A stretch of DNA of 64,000 nucleotides. Origin: Polyangium sp. 6x1. Lineage in GTDB: Bacteria > Myxococcota_A > Polyangia > Polyangiales > Polyangiaceae. Location of the stretch: assembly GCF_029946515.1 (NCBI RefSeq), contig NZ_JARZHH010000002.1, forward strand, positions 124,001 to 188,000, read 5' to 3'. The notes under the pieces were generated by a model. It was not told where the DNA came from, did not search any database, and worked only from the letters and a program-made list of their open reading frames with translations. Both the position numbers and the translations under genes were made by a program. This document shows, piece after piece, positions 42,591-52,276 of the stretch; position 1 is the stretch's first letter, and each line of letters begins with the position of its first letter.

Positions 42591-44501
42591 GTGCCGAAGC
42601 CTCGTTCGTCCCCCGCGTCCGTCGAGACCCGCCTCGCTTGGCACGAGCGCGCCCTGCGCTTCGTCGCCGCGGCGTTGCCGTTCGGCCTCGCGCTCACGAG
42701 GGCCGCGGGCAGCGGGCAGTGGAGAGACGATTTACCAGCGCTGCGCGACCTCGGCCTGCTCGCGGTCGGCGTCGGAGGCGGCGCGTCGACGCCGCTGACG
42801 CAGGCGCTCGGCTTGCTCCCGCTCGGCCCCCGAACGTTCCGGGCCGCGCTCGGCGGAGCCATCGCGCTGGGGGTCGCGTCGGTCCTGCTCTTCGGCCTCG
42901 CGCGGCGGCTCTTGCGGGCGCTCGGCGCCGGTCCGACGCTCGCCTCGGGGCTCGCGGCGCTCGGGACGCTGACGGCCGCGCTCTCGCCGGTCTGGCAACG
43001 CGAGGCGACGGTGGGCGGCGGCGCGATGATCGCCGTCGCGCTGGCGCTGGGGACGCTCGTCGCGGGGTCATCGATGCTGCGCGCGGAAGGCTCGCTCGCG
43101 GTGCGTGGCGCCGCGCTCTTCGGCGCGCTCGCGGGCGCGACCCTCGCGGAGAGCCCGCCGGCCGCGTTCGCCGCGGTCTTCGCGGTGCTCGCGACGCCGA
43201 TCGCCGAGCGGCTCCCGTTCGGGCGCACGGCGGGGATCACGCCGTCGCCGATCCCGTCACGCAAGCTCGTCGCCGTCTCGTTCGCGTCGATGGCGGCCGT
43301 CGCGCTCCTGCTGCTCGTGCCGCTCGCGGTCCGGCCGCTCGCGCCGCGGGCGTTCGCCGACGTCGGGCGCGCTCTCTCGGCCGCGGATCTGACGGGCTTC
43401 GATGTGGCCGGGCCGCGGCTCTCGAGCCTCGCGGCGTGGGCGCGCGAGGTCGGCGTGGTGTCCTTGCTGATCGCGCTCGGCGGCGCGGTGGCATCGCTCC
43501 TCGCGCCCGGCGCGCGTGGGCTCGTCGCGCCGCTCGTCGCGTTCGTCGCGCTCGACACGTTGCTCCCGGCGCGCGCGTTCGCCGCGCTCTACGCCGATCC
43601 GATGACGCCGGTCCGCGCGCTCGCCGTCGCCGCGCTCGCCGTGGGCTCGGCGCTCGGCGTCTGCTGGGTGGCGCGCAAGCTGCTCGAGCTGCGCCTGCCG
43701 ATGGCGAAGAGCGGCGCGGTGCTCGTCGTGGTCTTTCACGTGACGCTCGTCGCGCTCTCCTCGGAGGAGGCGGGATACGTCGCGGATCGTGGCAAGCAGC
43801 TCGCCGCCGAGGAGTGGACCGACGGCGCGCTCGGGCGGCTCGAGCCGAGCTCGGCGATCCTCGTGCGATCGCCGGCGCTCGCGTTCCGGCTCTGGGCGGC
43901 GCGGCTCCTGCGCGGCGAGCGGCCCGACGTGCTGATCGTCCCGGAGAAGCTCTTGCACCGCGGGCGCGTGGCGCTCAGCCTGCTCGCGGTGGAGCCCGAG
44001 ATCGAGCCGCTCCTCCGGGACTACGCGATCTCGGGACAGCCGAGCGAGTACGCGCTCTCGAAGCTCGCCGACGTGCGGCCGCTGCACGCGGAGATCGAGC
44101 GGAGCTGGCCGCGGCGTCTCGTCTCGCACCTCACGGTCGACGGATGCTGGCTCGAATACGCGCCGCAGCCGCTCGGGCCTTCGGACCGCAAGCTCTCGAC
44201 GACCGCCTCGCTCCAGCCGATCCGGCGCGTGATGGCCGCGATCGCCGCGCCGATCGTGCCGGATACGGCGACGTCGACCGTGGTGGCCGGGACGCTCCGC
44301 GATCAGAGCGCGGTGCTCTCGCTGCTCGGTGAGCACGACGCGGCGCAAGCGTTCCTCGACGAGGTCGGCCATCTCGCGCCGGGCGAGGCGGGCCTGACGG
44401 GCGCCTCGATCAAGCACGCGGTCCTCGCGAAGGCGATGATGGTCGCCGCGAACGCGCGCGCGCCGCGCCGCCCGGGTCCCTCGGCGTCACGCGCGCCCTG
44501 A
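42591..44501 (+). CDS. Multi-pass membrane protein, possible DUF2723/glycosyltransferase-like
   Basis: I prefer GTG 42591, six bases after GAGG; GTG 42567 is also possible. The 636-residue product has an N-terminal basic tail and roughly ten membrane segments in the first 420 residues (ALRFVAAALPFGLAL, AALGGAIALGVASVLLFGLA, FASMAAVALLLLVPLAV and others). The C-terminal 200 residues are soluble. The element GQWRDDLPALRDLGLL near 45 and the later LPLGPRTFRAALGGAIA resemble DUF2723 proteins, which are membrane enzymes of the protein O-mannosyltransferase-like GT-C fold. The GT-C Asp/Glu motif is not obvious, so the assignment is tentative. It is convergent with the transglutaminase gene, 13 bases apart. 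Confidence 0.66.
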   Translation: MPKPRSSPASVETRLAWHERALRFVAAALPFGLALTRAAGSGQWRDDLPALRDLGLLAVGVGGGASTPLTQALGLLPLGPRTFRAALGGAIALGVASVLLFGLARRLLRALGAGPTLASGLAALGTLTAALSPVWQREATVGGGAMIAVALALGTLVAGSSMLRAEGSLAVRGAALFGALAGATLAESPPAAFAAVFAVLATPIAERLPFGRTAGITPSPIPSRKLVAVSFASMAAVALLLLVPLAVRPLAPRAFADVGRALSAADLTGFDVAGPRLSSLAAWAREVGVVSLLIALGGAVASLLAPGARGLVAPLVAFVALDTLLPARAFAALYADPMTPVRALAVAALAVGSALGVCWVARKLLELRLPMAKSGAVLVVVFHVTLVALSSEEAGYVADRGKQLAAEEWTDGALGRLEPSSAILVRSPALAFRLWAARLLRGERPDVLIVPEKLLHRGRVALSLLAVEPEIEPLLRDYAISGQPSEYALSKLADVRPLHAEIERSWPRRLVSHLTVDGCWLEYAPQPLGPSDRKLSTTASLQPIRRVMAAIAAPIVPDTATSTVVAGTLRDQSAVLSLLGEHDAAQAFLDEVGHLAPGEAGLTGASIKHAVLAKAMMVAANARAPRRPGPSASRAP

Positions 44502-44514
44502 TGCGACGATCCCG

Positions 44515-46686
44515 TCAGGACGCGGGCAACGTCATGGCCTGCTGGCTCGGCCGTTCCGGCTGACGGATCGCCTTCACGCGACGCTCGAAGCTCCGCCGTT
44601 CCTCGTCGGAGATCGTCACGCCGCCGAACCGCGCCGCGAGGTAGACCTCGGTGAGGTCCAGGATCTCCTCCGCGAGCGGATGCGACATCGACGCGAGCGC
44701 CTGCGCATGCCGGAGCGGCGGCACGCTCGGCGAACGGCCCACGCCACGCGCGCCCATCGCCGCGTCGAGCGACTCGTACAGCGCCGTCGCGAGCACCGCG
44801 CTCGCCGAGCGAGGATCCGCCGCGCGCGAGGCCGCTGCCGCGCGTTGCTTCTTCCGGCGAAGCCAGAGCGCCGCGCCGCCGGCCGCGACGGCGATCCCCG
44901 CCACGACCAAAAGGCCCGCGCGACCCCGCGGCCCGTCCGTGCCCTTCGATCCGCCGCGGCGATACCGCGAGGTGAGGCTGTTCAAGAGCCCCACCTGCTG
45001 GCTCAGGTCGTAGCTCACGACGTGCCGATCCCAGCGCTGGCTCGTCGCCTCGATGAGGTCGCGCAGGTAGGCCCACACGCCGACGATCTCGCTCTTCGGC
45101 GCGGCGTCGGCGGGCGGGGTCGGGTCGAAGGTGAGCCAGCCGTATTCGTCGATCCACGCCTCGACCCACGAGTGCGCGTCGCCCTGGCGCACGGCGTAAA
45201 ACCGGCCGAAGCGGTTGTAGCTGCCGCCCACGAAGCCCGTCACGTTGCGCGTCGGCACGTCGAGCGTGCGCAGCATGATGGCCATCGCGGTCGAGTAGAA
45301 CTCGCAGTGCCCGCGCTTCGACTCGAACAGGAAGTGGTCGAGCGGCTGCGGGTCCTTGCCGGAGGGCGAGGCGAGGTCGTACCGATAGTCCGTCCTCAAA
45401 TGATTTTCGATCGCGCGGGCCCGCTCGAGCGGGCTCTTCGACTCCTTCGTCCAGTCCGCGGCGAGCTCGCGGATGCGCGTCGACATGTTCCGCGGCAGCG
45501 TGAGGTACTTCCAGCGCTCGCCGCTCGGGAGCTTGCGGAACGACGGGGTCTTCTTGCGCGAGAGGAAGATGTCGTACTTGATGCCGCGGTCGTCGATGGG
45601 CTGATAACGCAGCTCGCCTTCGGGTCCCTTGAAGGCCATCGCCTGCGGCTCGGGCGCCACCGTCGCGCGCGTCCGGAGCCGCACGCCCGAGGCGTACGGC
45701 GGCAGGAACATCACGGGCGGGTCGATCGGCTCGAGGTCGACCCGCATCACCGGATCGAGCGCGGAGTCGGGCCAGTGATCGTCGATCGGGAGGATGCCCG
45801 CCTCGTTCTCCGTCGCGCGCTTCCACGACTCGCTCTGCGTCCACGTGCGGCCGTCGTACGCGTCGAGCGCCGCGCCGCGCAGGTGCAGCGGGATCCGCGC
45901 GGGCGGCGGGTCCGGCAGGTTCGGCATCTCGATGCGCATGACGAGCGTCGGGTCGCTGCGCAGGACGCCCACCTCGCCGAGGTCGACGCGGCCCGAGAAG
46001 CCGATCACGCGGCCCGAGTGCCCGCGGTTCAGCAGCAGGAGCGAGAGCCCGACGCGCGGGAAGAGCACGAAGAGCAGCGCCGTGAAGACGAAGATCGGCA
46101 CCGAGAGCAGGCACGTGACGCCGAGGAACGTGCGACCCACGACGCGGCGCGAGCGCAGGATGCGCGGCACGTCGACGGGCAGGCCCGTGCGGTCGCGCGC
46201 GCCTTGCCGGTAGTTGCCCTCGACCTCGCGCCGGAGGTGGCTCAGCACGAGCGCGCCCGGGGCCACGATGATCACGCCGAGGAAGCAGAGCCCGTAGCCG
46301 AGGCCTCCGCCGAGCACCGTGCCCGAGATCAGGTGCAGGAGCGCCAGCACGATCACCTGCTGGTCGTGCGCCGCGCCCTTGCGCGTCGCGAGCCGGATGA
46401 TCTGCAGCGCCGCGGCGAACTCGATCACCACGTCGAGCACGTTCGCGTTCGGGTCGAAGAGCAGCCGCCCGATCTGCAGCGCGAGCACGCCGATCAGCGT
46501 GATCGCGTCGAAGTGCTTGAGCGCCGGGTACTTCTCCCAGACGTCGCGGATGAGCAGCGCGAGCACGAGCCCGCCGATGAGCGAGCCGCTCACCCAGGGC
46601 CCGAACTGCCCGCTCGCGAGCAGCGCGAGGATGCCGAGCACCGCGAGCGCGTCGGTCATCACCCGGTGAACGAGCCCGAACCTCAT
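44515..46686 (-). CDS. TgpA-like transmembrane transglutaminase
   Basis: The 723-residue protein has six or seven N-terminal membrane segments (residues 1-220; DUF3488-like), then a soluble region and a transglutaminase domain with the full triad: Cys461 in GHCEFYSTA, His505 in DAHSWVEAW and Asp521 in TFDPTPP. A single membrane helix near residue 605 (GLLVVAGIAVAAGGAALWL) precedes a C-terminal cytoplasmic DUF4129-like tail. TgpA-type proteins are thought to crosslink or cleave amides at the outer face of the inner membrane. The start overlaps the DUF58 stop by four bases (ATGA). With the upstream MoxR and DUF58 genes it forms the common MoxR-DUF58-transglutaminase operon. Confidence 0.9.
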   Translation of the reverse strand: MRFGLVHRVMTDALAVLGILALLASGQFGPWVSGSLIGGLVLALLIRDVWEKYPALKHFDAITLIGVLALQIGRLLFDPNANVLDVVIEFAAALQIIRLATRKGAAHDQQVIVLALLHLISGTVLGGGLGYGLCFLGVIIVAPGALVLSHLRREVEGNYRQGARDRTGLPVDVPRILRSRRVVGRTFLGVTCLLSVPIFVFTALLFVLFPRVGLSLLLLNRGHSGRVIGFSGRVDLGEVGVLRSDPTLVMRIEMPNLPDPPPARIPLHLRGAALDAYDGRTWTQSESWKRATENEAGILPIDDHWPDSALDPVMRVDLEPIDPPVMFLPPYASGVRLRTRATVAPEPQAMAFKGPEGELRYQPIDDRGIKYDIFLSRKKTPSFRKLPSGERWKYLTLPRNMSTRIRELAADWTKESKSPLERARAIENHLRTDYRYDLASPSGKDPQPLDHFLFESKRGHCEFYSTAMAIMLRTLDVPTRNVTGFVGGSYNRFGRFYAVRQGDAHSWVEAWIDEYGWLTFDPTPPADAAPKSEIVGVWAYLRDLIEATSQRWDRHVVSYDLSQQVGLLNSLTSRYRRGGSKGTDGPRGRAGLLVVAGIAVAAGGAALWLRRKKQRAAAASRAADPRSASAVLATALYESLDAAMGARGVGRSPSVPPLRHAQALASMSHPLAEEILDLTEVYLAARFGGVTISDEERRSFERRVKAIRQPERPSQQAMTLPAS

Positions 46687-47867
46687 GCGTGCCCTCCGCT
46701 CGTCCGTGCTGACCCGCCGCGCGCGAGCCCGCGCCGCTCCTGGATCTCCTGCACCCGCTCCTCGTCGACGGCGTCGAGCAGCGCGAGGAACCGGAGGATC
46801 CGATCGGAGCCGATGTTCCGATCGCCGCGCGCCTCCTCGCCGAGGTTCGTCGCCACCACGACGCCGTCGCCGCGCTTGATGTGCGCGACGGCGCGCGAGG
46901 CGACTTCGCGGATCCGCTTCTCGAACTGCTGCGCGAACGCGTCGCCCGCGCCCTTCGGCCGCACCACGTCGATCACGAGCCGCACGTCGGGCCGCGTCTC
47001 GCGCGCCCGCTCGCGCAGCACCATCTGGCTCGTGATCGCGCTCTTCCGCCAGTAGATGTCGCGCGGATCGTCGCCCTCGCGCATCGGCCGGAGCGCGTAC
47101 GTCTCGTCGCTCGTCCCGCGCCCCGCCGTGCCCACGCCGCCGAGCGCGCGGCCACGATCCTCGGGCGGCAAGCGCACCGGATCGACGGCCGGGTAGATCA
47201 CGAGCTCGCCGTCGGCCATGACCTCACGCGACTTCTCGAAGAGCCCGAACGGAAACCGCGTCGCGATGCGGAAGCCCGTGTGCCGATCGCGTCCGCGGCG
47301 CGCGGGCGTGCGCCGGTAGGCGGCGACCTGCGCGCTCGACGGGCTGATCTTCAGGAAGAAGCAGCGTTTGTCCGCGGGCTGGCCGGCGCGCAGATCCTCG
47401 ACCTCGATCGCGTACGAGGGGATGCGCTTCTTGTGGTTGTAGACCTCGATCTCCACGAGGTGCGCCCGGCCCACCTGCGCCCGTGTCGGCAGCCTCCGCG
47501 TCACCGTCAGCGTCCGCAGCGACAGCTCGCTCATCACGCTCGACACGACCATCAGCGACAGGAGCATGCCGAGCAGCAGGTAGAGGAGGTTGTTGCCCGT
47601 GTTGATCGCCGCGAAGCCCACGCCGAGCGTGATGCCCACGAAGTATTTTCCTTCGCGGGTGAACTTCAGCCGCCGCGGCATCTTGAAGGTGAAAAACGAG
47701 CGCCAGAACCGCGTGAGCGCGTTCTCCGGGCGCGGCGTACCGGGCAGCGGCGAAGGCGGGTTCGGCACGGGCAGCGGCGTCGCCTCCGGCCGCGTGACGC
47801 GGCTGTCCCGGGGCGGTTTGTCGCCTCGAACGGCGAGCGACTCGGCCTGCCTCCGGTCCGCCACCAT
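46683..47867 (-). CDS. DUF58 membrane protein of the MoxR operon
   Basis: The start ATG 47867 is 11 bases after the MoxR stop; the open frame reaches further upstream inside the MoxR gene. The 394-residue protein has a Pro-rich N-terminal tail (to about 55), two adjoining membrane helices (YFVGITLGVGFAAINTGNNLLYLLLGMLLSLMVV, about 73-110) and a soluble remainder. The DUF58 hallmark PRDIYWRKSA lies near 275. DUF58 proteins carry a vWA-like fold at the C-terminus and partner MoxR ATPases. The protein overlaps the TgpA-like start by four bases. Confidence 0.87.
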   Translation of the reverse strand: MVADRRQAESLAVRGDKPPRDSRVTRPEATPLPVPNPPSPLPGTPRPENALTRFWRSFFTFKMPRRLKFTREGKYFVGITLGVGFAAINTGNNLLYLLLGMLLSLMVVSSVMSELSLRTLTVTRRLPTRAQVGRAHLVEIEVYNHKKRIPSYAIEVEDLRAGQPADKRCFFLKISPSSAQVAAYRRTPARRGRDRHTGFRIATRFPFGLFEKSREVMADGELVIYPAVDPVRLPPEDRGRALGGVGTAGRGTSDETYALRPMREGDDPRDIYWRKSAITSQMVLRERARETRPDVRLVIDVVRPKGAGDAFAQQFEKRIREVASRAVAHIKRGDGVVVATNLGEEARGDRNIGSDRILRFLALLDAVDEERVQEIQERRGLARGGSARTSGGHA

Positions 47868-47878
47868 GCGCGCCTCGC

Positions 47879-48844
47879 TCAGAGCGGGACCGGCACCCGC
47901 GCGACGATGTCCCGCACCGCGTTCTCGCACTCGTCGCGGCTCGGCATGTAGCCCTCGGCGTGCGCGGCGAGGCGGATGCGGTGCGCGAGCACGGGCACCG
48001 CGAGGTCGTGGATGTCGTCGGCGATGCAGTAGGTTCGCCCGTGCAAGACGGCGCGGCTCCGCGCGGCGCGGGCGAGGTTCATTCCGGCGCGGGGCGAGGC
48101 GCCGAGCGAGAGCGTCGGGCTCGCGCGCGTCGCCGAGAGCACCGCTTGCAGGTACGTCGCGAGCGACGCGTCGAGCTCCACCCGATCCACCTCGCGCTGG
48201 AGCGCGACGAGGGCCGACGGCTCGAGCACCTGCGGCACGGCCTTGATCCGGTCGCCGTCGCCGCCCTGGAGCAGGAGGCGCATCTCCACGTGCGGCGGCG
48301 GATAGCCGAGCCGGATGCGCACCATGAACCGGTCGAGCTGCGACTCGGGCAGCGGGAACGTTCCGGCGAAGTCCTGCGGGTTTTGCGTCGCGAGCACGAA
48401 GAACGGGTCGGGCAGCGGCGTCGTCACGCCGTCGATCGACACCTGCCCCTCGTTCATCGCTTCGAGCATCGCCGACTGGGTCCGCGGGCTCGCGCGGTTG
48501 ATCTCGTCGGCGAGCAGGATGTTCGCGAAGATCGGCCCTTGCCGGAAGACGAACTGCCCGGTGCGCTGATCGAACACGCTCACGCCGAGCACGTCGCTCG
48601 GCAGGAGGTCGCTCGTGAACTGCACCCGCCGGAGCTCGCCGCCCACGGCCTTCGCGAGGGCGCGCGCCAGCGTCGTCTTGCCGACGCCGGGCACGTCCTC
48701 GATCAGCACATGGCCGCGCCCGAGCAGCGCGATGAGCGCGAGCTCCACGGCTTCGGGCTTTCCTTCGAGGGCCTGCTCCACCGCGGAGCGGAGCTCCTGG
48801 AGCACGGGCGTCGTTTCCCGCGCGATCGAGAGCGCCGACGTCAT
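47879..48844 (-). CDS. MoxR-family AAA+ ATPase (DUF58/TgpA operon type)
   Basis: I choose ATG 48844 (MTSALSIARETTP), giving 321 residues, the usual length; ATG 48868 and others further upstream are open but add no conserved sequence. Walker A is DVPGVGKTT (50-58), Walker B is in ILLADEINRASPRTQ, sensor 1 in FVLATQNPQDFAGTFPLPESQLDRF, and the C-terminal lid contains LGASPRAGMNLARAARSRAVL. MoxR proteins of this subtype act with DUF58 and TgpA-like neighbours in envelope-linked processes. It is divergent from the UbiA-like gene at 49009 with 164 bases between. Confidence 0.92.
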   Translation of the reverse strand: MTSALSIARETTPVLQELRSAVEQALEGKPEAVELALIALLGRGHVLIEDVPGVGKTTLARALAKAVGGELRRVQFTSDLLPSDVLGVSVFDQRTGQFVFRQGPIFANILLADEINRASPRTQSAMLEAMNEGQVSIDGVTTPLPDPFFVLATQNPQDFAGTFPLPESQLDRFMVRIRLGYPPPHVEMRLLLQGGDGDRIKAVPQVLEPSALVALQREVDRVELDASLATYLQAVLSATRASPTLSLGASPRAGMNLARAARSRAVLHGRTYCIADDIHDLAVPVLAHRIRLAAHAEGYMPSRDECENAVRDIVARVPVPL

Positions 48845-49008
48845 TGGGGCTGATGCTAGCACGATCATCGGGAGCGCCTGCGGTAACCTCCTGATTTCTG
48901 AAGCGTGGGGTACCGAGGCGTCGGTCCTTCCCGGCTCTCGCCCCCTGCCACCCTTCCTTTCAGCACTCGTGTGGCCCGACCCCCGGGCCGCATGTATGCT
49001 CCGCCGTC

Positions 49009-50082
49009 GTGGCCGTCCCCGGTCCTTCTCGGGCCCCTTCAAACGATGACGACGAGCGTCGGAAAGCCTCCTCCGCGGAGGCCGACGCGCTCGCCTTGAC
49101 CCCGGCTCCGGGCGGCGCTGCCCTGGAGCTACCGGGCGCGAGCGCGCCGCTCTCGGAGCCGACGCCGCTCATCCCGCCTTCCAAACAGGGCAGCGTCTTC
49201 TGGCGAATCCGCGGGATGATCCGCACGGTTCGGCCGAGCCAGTGGGTGAAGAACCTCTTCGTCCTGGCGCCGGTCGTCTTCGCCAAGCACCTCACGCACC
49301 CGTCGATCATCAAGAGCGCGATCGGCGCATTCGGCGTGTTTTGCCTCCTCGCCGGCGCGGTCTACACGATGAACGACATCGTGGACGCCAAGGCCGACCG
49401 CGTGCATCCGGTGAAGCGCTTCCGCCCGATCGCGAGCGGCCAGGTCCCGGTCGAGCTCGCCAAGATCATGGCGATCGCGCTCGTCGTCACGGCGCTCGGC
49501 GGCGCGCTCCTCGGGCCGTGGAAGTTCCTCGTCGTCGCGGTCGCGTACTTCGCGCAGAACGTCGCGTACTCCTTCGGCCTGAAGAAGATCGCGTACGTCG
49601 ACGTCGGCCTCATCGCCCTCGGCTTCGTGTTGCGCGTCCTCGCGGGTGGCTTCGCGACGAACACGCCGATCTCCGGCTTCATGGTCGGGTGCACCGCGCT
49701 CCTCGCGCTCTTCCTCGGCTTCGGCAAGCGCCGCCACGAGCTCGCCTCGGCGACGAACGCCGGCAAGCAGCGCGCCGCGCTCGAGGCCTACTCGCCGCGC
49801 GCGCTCACCTTTGCGCTCGCGGCCACGGGCATCGCCACGATCGGCACGTACCTCGCGTACACGCTCGACCACGACACACAGCGCTTCTTCGAGAACCCCT
49901 GGCTCTGGGCCACCACGATTCACCCGCTCTTCGGGGTCGTGCGCTTCCTCCAGCTCGTCGTGAGCCGCCCCAAGGCCGAGAGCCCCACGCAGGAGATCCT
50001 GCGCGACGTACCCTTCATGATGAACATCATGATCTGGGTCGCCGAGGTCGTGTTCATCGTCTACCGGCTGAGGCCTTCCTGA
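49009..50082 (+). CDS. UbiA-family decaprenyl-phosphate phosphoribosyltransferase-like protein
   Basis: The 357-residue product starts at GTG 49009. Residues 1-62 are a hydrophilic Ala/Pro/Glu tail. Membrane helices then alternate with the prenyltransferase motif NDIVDAKAD (Asn122, Asp123, Asp126, Asp130) followed by RVHPVKRFRPIASG, and the second motif region FGKRRHEL near 240. The set VRPSQWVKNLFVLAPVVFA and HPVKRFRPIASG matches decaprenyl-phosphate phosphoribosyltransferases (DPPR synthase) used to make decaprenyl-phosphoryl-ribose or similar sugar donors. Substrate is inferred from the family. It overlaps the CPBP gene by one base (TGATG). Confidence 0.85.
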   Translation: MAVPGPSRAPSNDDDERRKASSAEADALALTPAPGGAALELPGASAPLSEPTPLIPPSKQGSVFWRIRGMIRTVRPSQWVKNLFVLAPVVFAKHLTHPSIIKSAIGAFGVFCLLAGAVYTMNDIVDAKADRVHPVKRFRPIASGQVPVELAKIMAIALVVTALGGALLGPWKFLVVAVAYFAQNVAYSFGLKKIAYVDVGLIALGFVLRVLAGGFATNTPISGFMVGCTALLALFLGFGKRRHELASATNAGKQRAALEAYSPRALTFALAATGIATIGTYLAYTLDHDTQRFFENPWLWATTIHPLFGVVRFLQLVVSRPKAESPTQEILRDVPFMMNIMIWVAEVVFIVYRLRPS

Positions 50083-50807
50083 TGGCGGACGAGGCGAAGG
50101 CGAAGGAAGAACCGGGCAAAGTCCCGGAGAAAAGCGACGCCTGGACCGACCTCGGCCTGACGCTCCCCATCTTTCTCCTCTATCACCTCGGCGTCGTCTT
50201 CCTCCCCGTGCGGAACGCCGCCGATCCCGTCACGGCCGAGCTCTCGGCGCTCGCGAAGAACAGCCTGCCCACGTACGCGGCCCTCACGGTCGCGGTCGGC
50301 ATCGCGTTCGTCGTGGTCCTCGCCGCCACGGGACAGAAGCGCGCGCTCGAAGGGAAGCGCTTCGCGCTCATCGCCCTCGAAGGCACGCTCTACGCGATCC
50401 TCATGCGGTTCGCCGCCTCGTACGTCGTCGGATCGCTCACGCTCGGGCCGAGCGTCGAGACGCGCGGCATCTTCTCGGGCGTCGTCATGTCGATGGGCGC
50501 CGGCTTCTATGAAGAGATCGCCTTCCGGGCCGGGATCTTCGGCCTCGGCGCGCTCGTCGTGAAGGCGATCTTCGGCCCGGGCGTCCGCCGCCTCGTGCTC
50601 ACGCTCCTCTGGGCCGGCGTCGCGGCGGCCGCGTTCTCGGCCTGGCATTACGTCGGCGCGCTCGGCGATTCGTGGGACGTCCAATCGTTCGTCTTCCGTG
50701 CCGTGTGCGGCCTGGTCCTCACGGCGATCTACGTGTTCCGCGGCTTCGCGCCTGCGGTCTGGACGCACGCCCTCTACGACGTGTGGGCGATGGTGCTTCA
50801 CGGATGA
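50082..50807 (+). CDS. CPBP-family intramembrane protease-like protein
   Basis: The 241-residue product has about six membrane helices. The CPBP (Abi/CAAX protease-like) motifs are visible: EEIAFRAGIFGL (Glu144, Glu145, Arg149), WHYVGALG with His near 184, and a later THALYDVWAM with His near 231. Family members cleave prenylated or other membrane proteins, or act in bacteriocin immunity. The N-terminal 20 residues are Lys/Glu-rich. Start and stop overlap the flanking genes (TGATG and ATGA), so the three genes are co-translated. Confidence 0.85.
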   Translation: MADEAKAKEEPGKVPEKSDAWTDLGLTLPIFLLYHLGVVFLPVRNAADPVTAELSALAKNSLPTYAALTVAVGIAFVVVLAATGQKRALEGKRFALIALEGTLYAILMRFAASYVVGSLTLGPSVETRGIFSGVVMSMGAGFYEEIAFRAGIFGLGALVVKAIFGPGVRRLVLTLLWAGVAAAAFSAWHYVGALGDSWDVQSFVFRAVCGLVLTAIYVFRGFAPAVWTHALYDVWAMVLHG

Positions 50808-51052
50808 ATCGAACAGCCCGCTCGCTCGCCCTCGTTTTGTGCTCGCTCCTCGCCGCGTGTGTCGCCGGCGCACCGGAGACCCCGGCGCGGGGACAGGGCG
50901 CGCCTCCGCCCCTGCCGGAGGTGAAGACGGCGCCGCCTGCGCCGGGCATGCTCTGGATCCCGGGCGCCTGGCACGACGATGGCGTCCAATACGTATGGAT
51001 TCCAGGTCGGTGGGAGTCCCCGCGGCGCTCCACGCAAAACCCTGACGGGTAG
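50804..51052 (+). CDS. Small lipoprotein with YXWxPGRW-type motif
   Basis: The 82-residue product has a lipoprotein signal (lipobox SLLAAC, Cys19), a Pro/Ala linker and a short C-terminal segment GMLWIPGAWHDDGVQYVWIPGRWESP. The two WIPG(A/R)W units resemble the YXWGXW repeat of envelope proteins. It begins inside the CPBP stop (ATGA) and so belongs to the same transcript. Function is unknown. Confidence 0.72.
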   Translation: MNRTARSLALVLCSLLAACVAGAPETPARGQGAPPPLPEVKTAPPAPGMLWIPGAWHDDGVQYVWIPGRWESPRRSTQNPDG

Positions 51053-51068
51053 CAGAGGCCACGACGGG

Positions 51069-52232
51069 TTGCCGCGACACCAGCGCCGTGCTTTCTCCGA
51101 TTATGTGACGCTCGCGCACGAGATCGCTGCTCTCCCGCCGGCCCTGCTCGCTCGCCTTCGGGCGCGTGGCTTCGATCCCGACCGCCTCGCCGCGTGGGCT
51201 GCCACGATCGGCCAGGATCGCGACAAGCGAAATCGTTTCCCGGGGGAAGTCCTTCCGCCCGCCCCCGGAGACGTCGTCGACGCACCGGCGCCGCGCAGCG
51301 CCGACGCCGCGCGCTTCGAGGCGCTCGGCCGCGAGGCGCTCGCGCGGGGCGAGGTCGCGCTCTGCGTGCTCGCCGGCGGCATGGCGACGCGCATGGGCGG
51401 CGTCGTCAAGGCGCTCGTCGAGGCCCTGCCGGGAAAGACGTTCCTCGATCTACGCCTCGCCGAGATGGACGCCCTCGCGCGCACGGCGGGCGCGACCTGC
51501 CCGCTCTGGCTCATGACGAGCGAGGCCACGGAAGGCCCGATCCGCGCCGCGCTCGGCGCTCGGCTCGACAAGGGCGACGTCGCCACGTTCGAGCAGTTCG
51601 TCTCGCTGCGCCTCACGCGCGAGGGCACGATCTTCCGGGACGAACACGGCGAGCCGAGCGTCTACGCCACGGGCCACGGCGACCTGCCCGACGCGCTGAA
51701 GGCGAGCGGCCTCCTCGATCGCTTCATCCAACGAGGCGGCAAGACCGTATGGATCGCGAACCTCGACAACCTCGGCGCCACCGTCGATCCGGCGATCCTC
51801 GGCTTCCACCTCGCGCACGGCGGTCCGCTCACCGTCGAGGTCGTGAACAAGGTCGGCAGCGACAAGGGCGGCGGCCCGGTCCGCTGGAACGGCCGGAAGA
51901 TCATCGCCGAGGAAATGCGCCTCCCGCTCGGCTTCGACCCGGCGCAGATGCCCGTCTTCAGCACGAACACGTTCCTCGTATCGGCCGAGGCGCTCGCCTC
52001 GCTCGACCTCGCGTGGACGTACGTCGAGGTCGACAAGCAGGTCGGCGAGGCGAAGGCGGTCCAGTTCGAGCGCATCGTCAACGAGATCACGACCGCGCTC
52101 GATCCGCAGTTCCTCCGTGTCCCGCGCGACGGGGCCGCGTCGCGTTTCTTGCCGGTGAAGGACGTACCCGAGCTCGAGCGCCGCAGGCCCGAGATCGAAA
52201 AAGCGCTCCGGGCCCGAGGGATTCTTGCGTAG
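51069..52232 (+). CDS. UDPGP-family UTP-sugar-1-phosphate uridylyltransferase
   Basis: The 387-residue form starts at TTG 51069, ten bases after AGAGG; GTG 51105 and ATG 50979 are alternatives and I am unsure. The pyrophosphorylase signature is LCVLAGGMATRMGG near residue 97, followed by EALPGKTFLDLRL, a nucleotide-binding LWLMTSEATEG and YATGHGDLPDAL. VWIANLDNLGATVDP near 230 and VEVVNKVGSDKGGGPVRW near 255 belong to the UDPGP fold of eukaryotic-type UGPase/USPase enzymes, unlike bacterial GalU. It makes UDP-glucose or a related UDP-sugar; the exact sugar is not determinable here. It follows the lipoprotein gene closely in the plus-strand run. Confidence 0.85.
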   Translation: MPRHQRRAFSDYVTLAHEIAALPPALLARLRARGFDPDRLAAWAATIGQDRDKRNRFPGEVLPPAPGDVVDAPAPRSADAARFEALGREALARGEVALCVLAGGMATRMGGVVKALVEALPGKTFLDLRLAEMDALARTAGATCPLWLMTSEATEGPIRAALGARLDKGDVATFEQFVSLRLTREGTIFRDEHGEPSVYATGHGDLPDALKASGLLDRFIQRGGKTVWIANLDNLGATVDPAILGFHLAHGGPLTVEVVNKVGSDKGGGPVRWNGRKIIAEEMRLPLGFDPAQMPVFSTNTFLVSAEALASLDLAWTYVEVDKQVGEAKAVQFERIVNEITTALDPQFLRVPRDGAASRFLPVKDVPELERRRPEIEKALRARGILA

Positions 52233-52276
52233 ATAGGATTCGTTCAGTCCCGTACGGATCGCGCAAGGGAGCCACG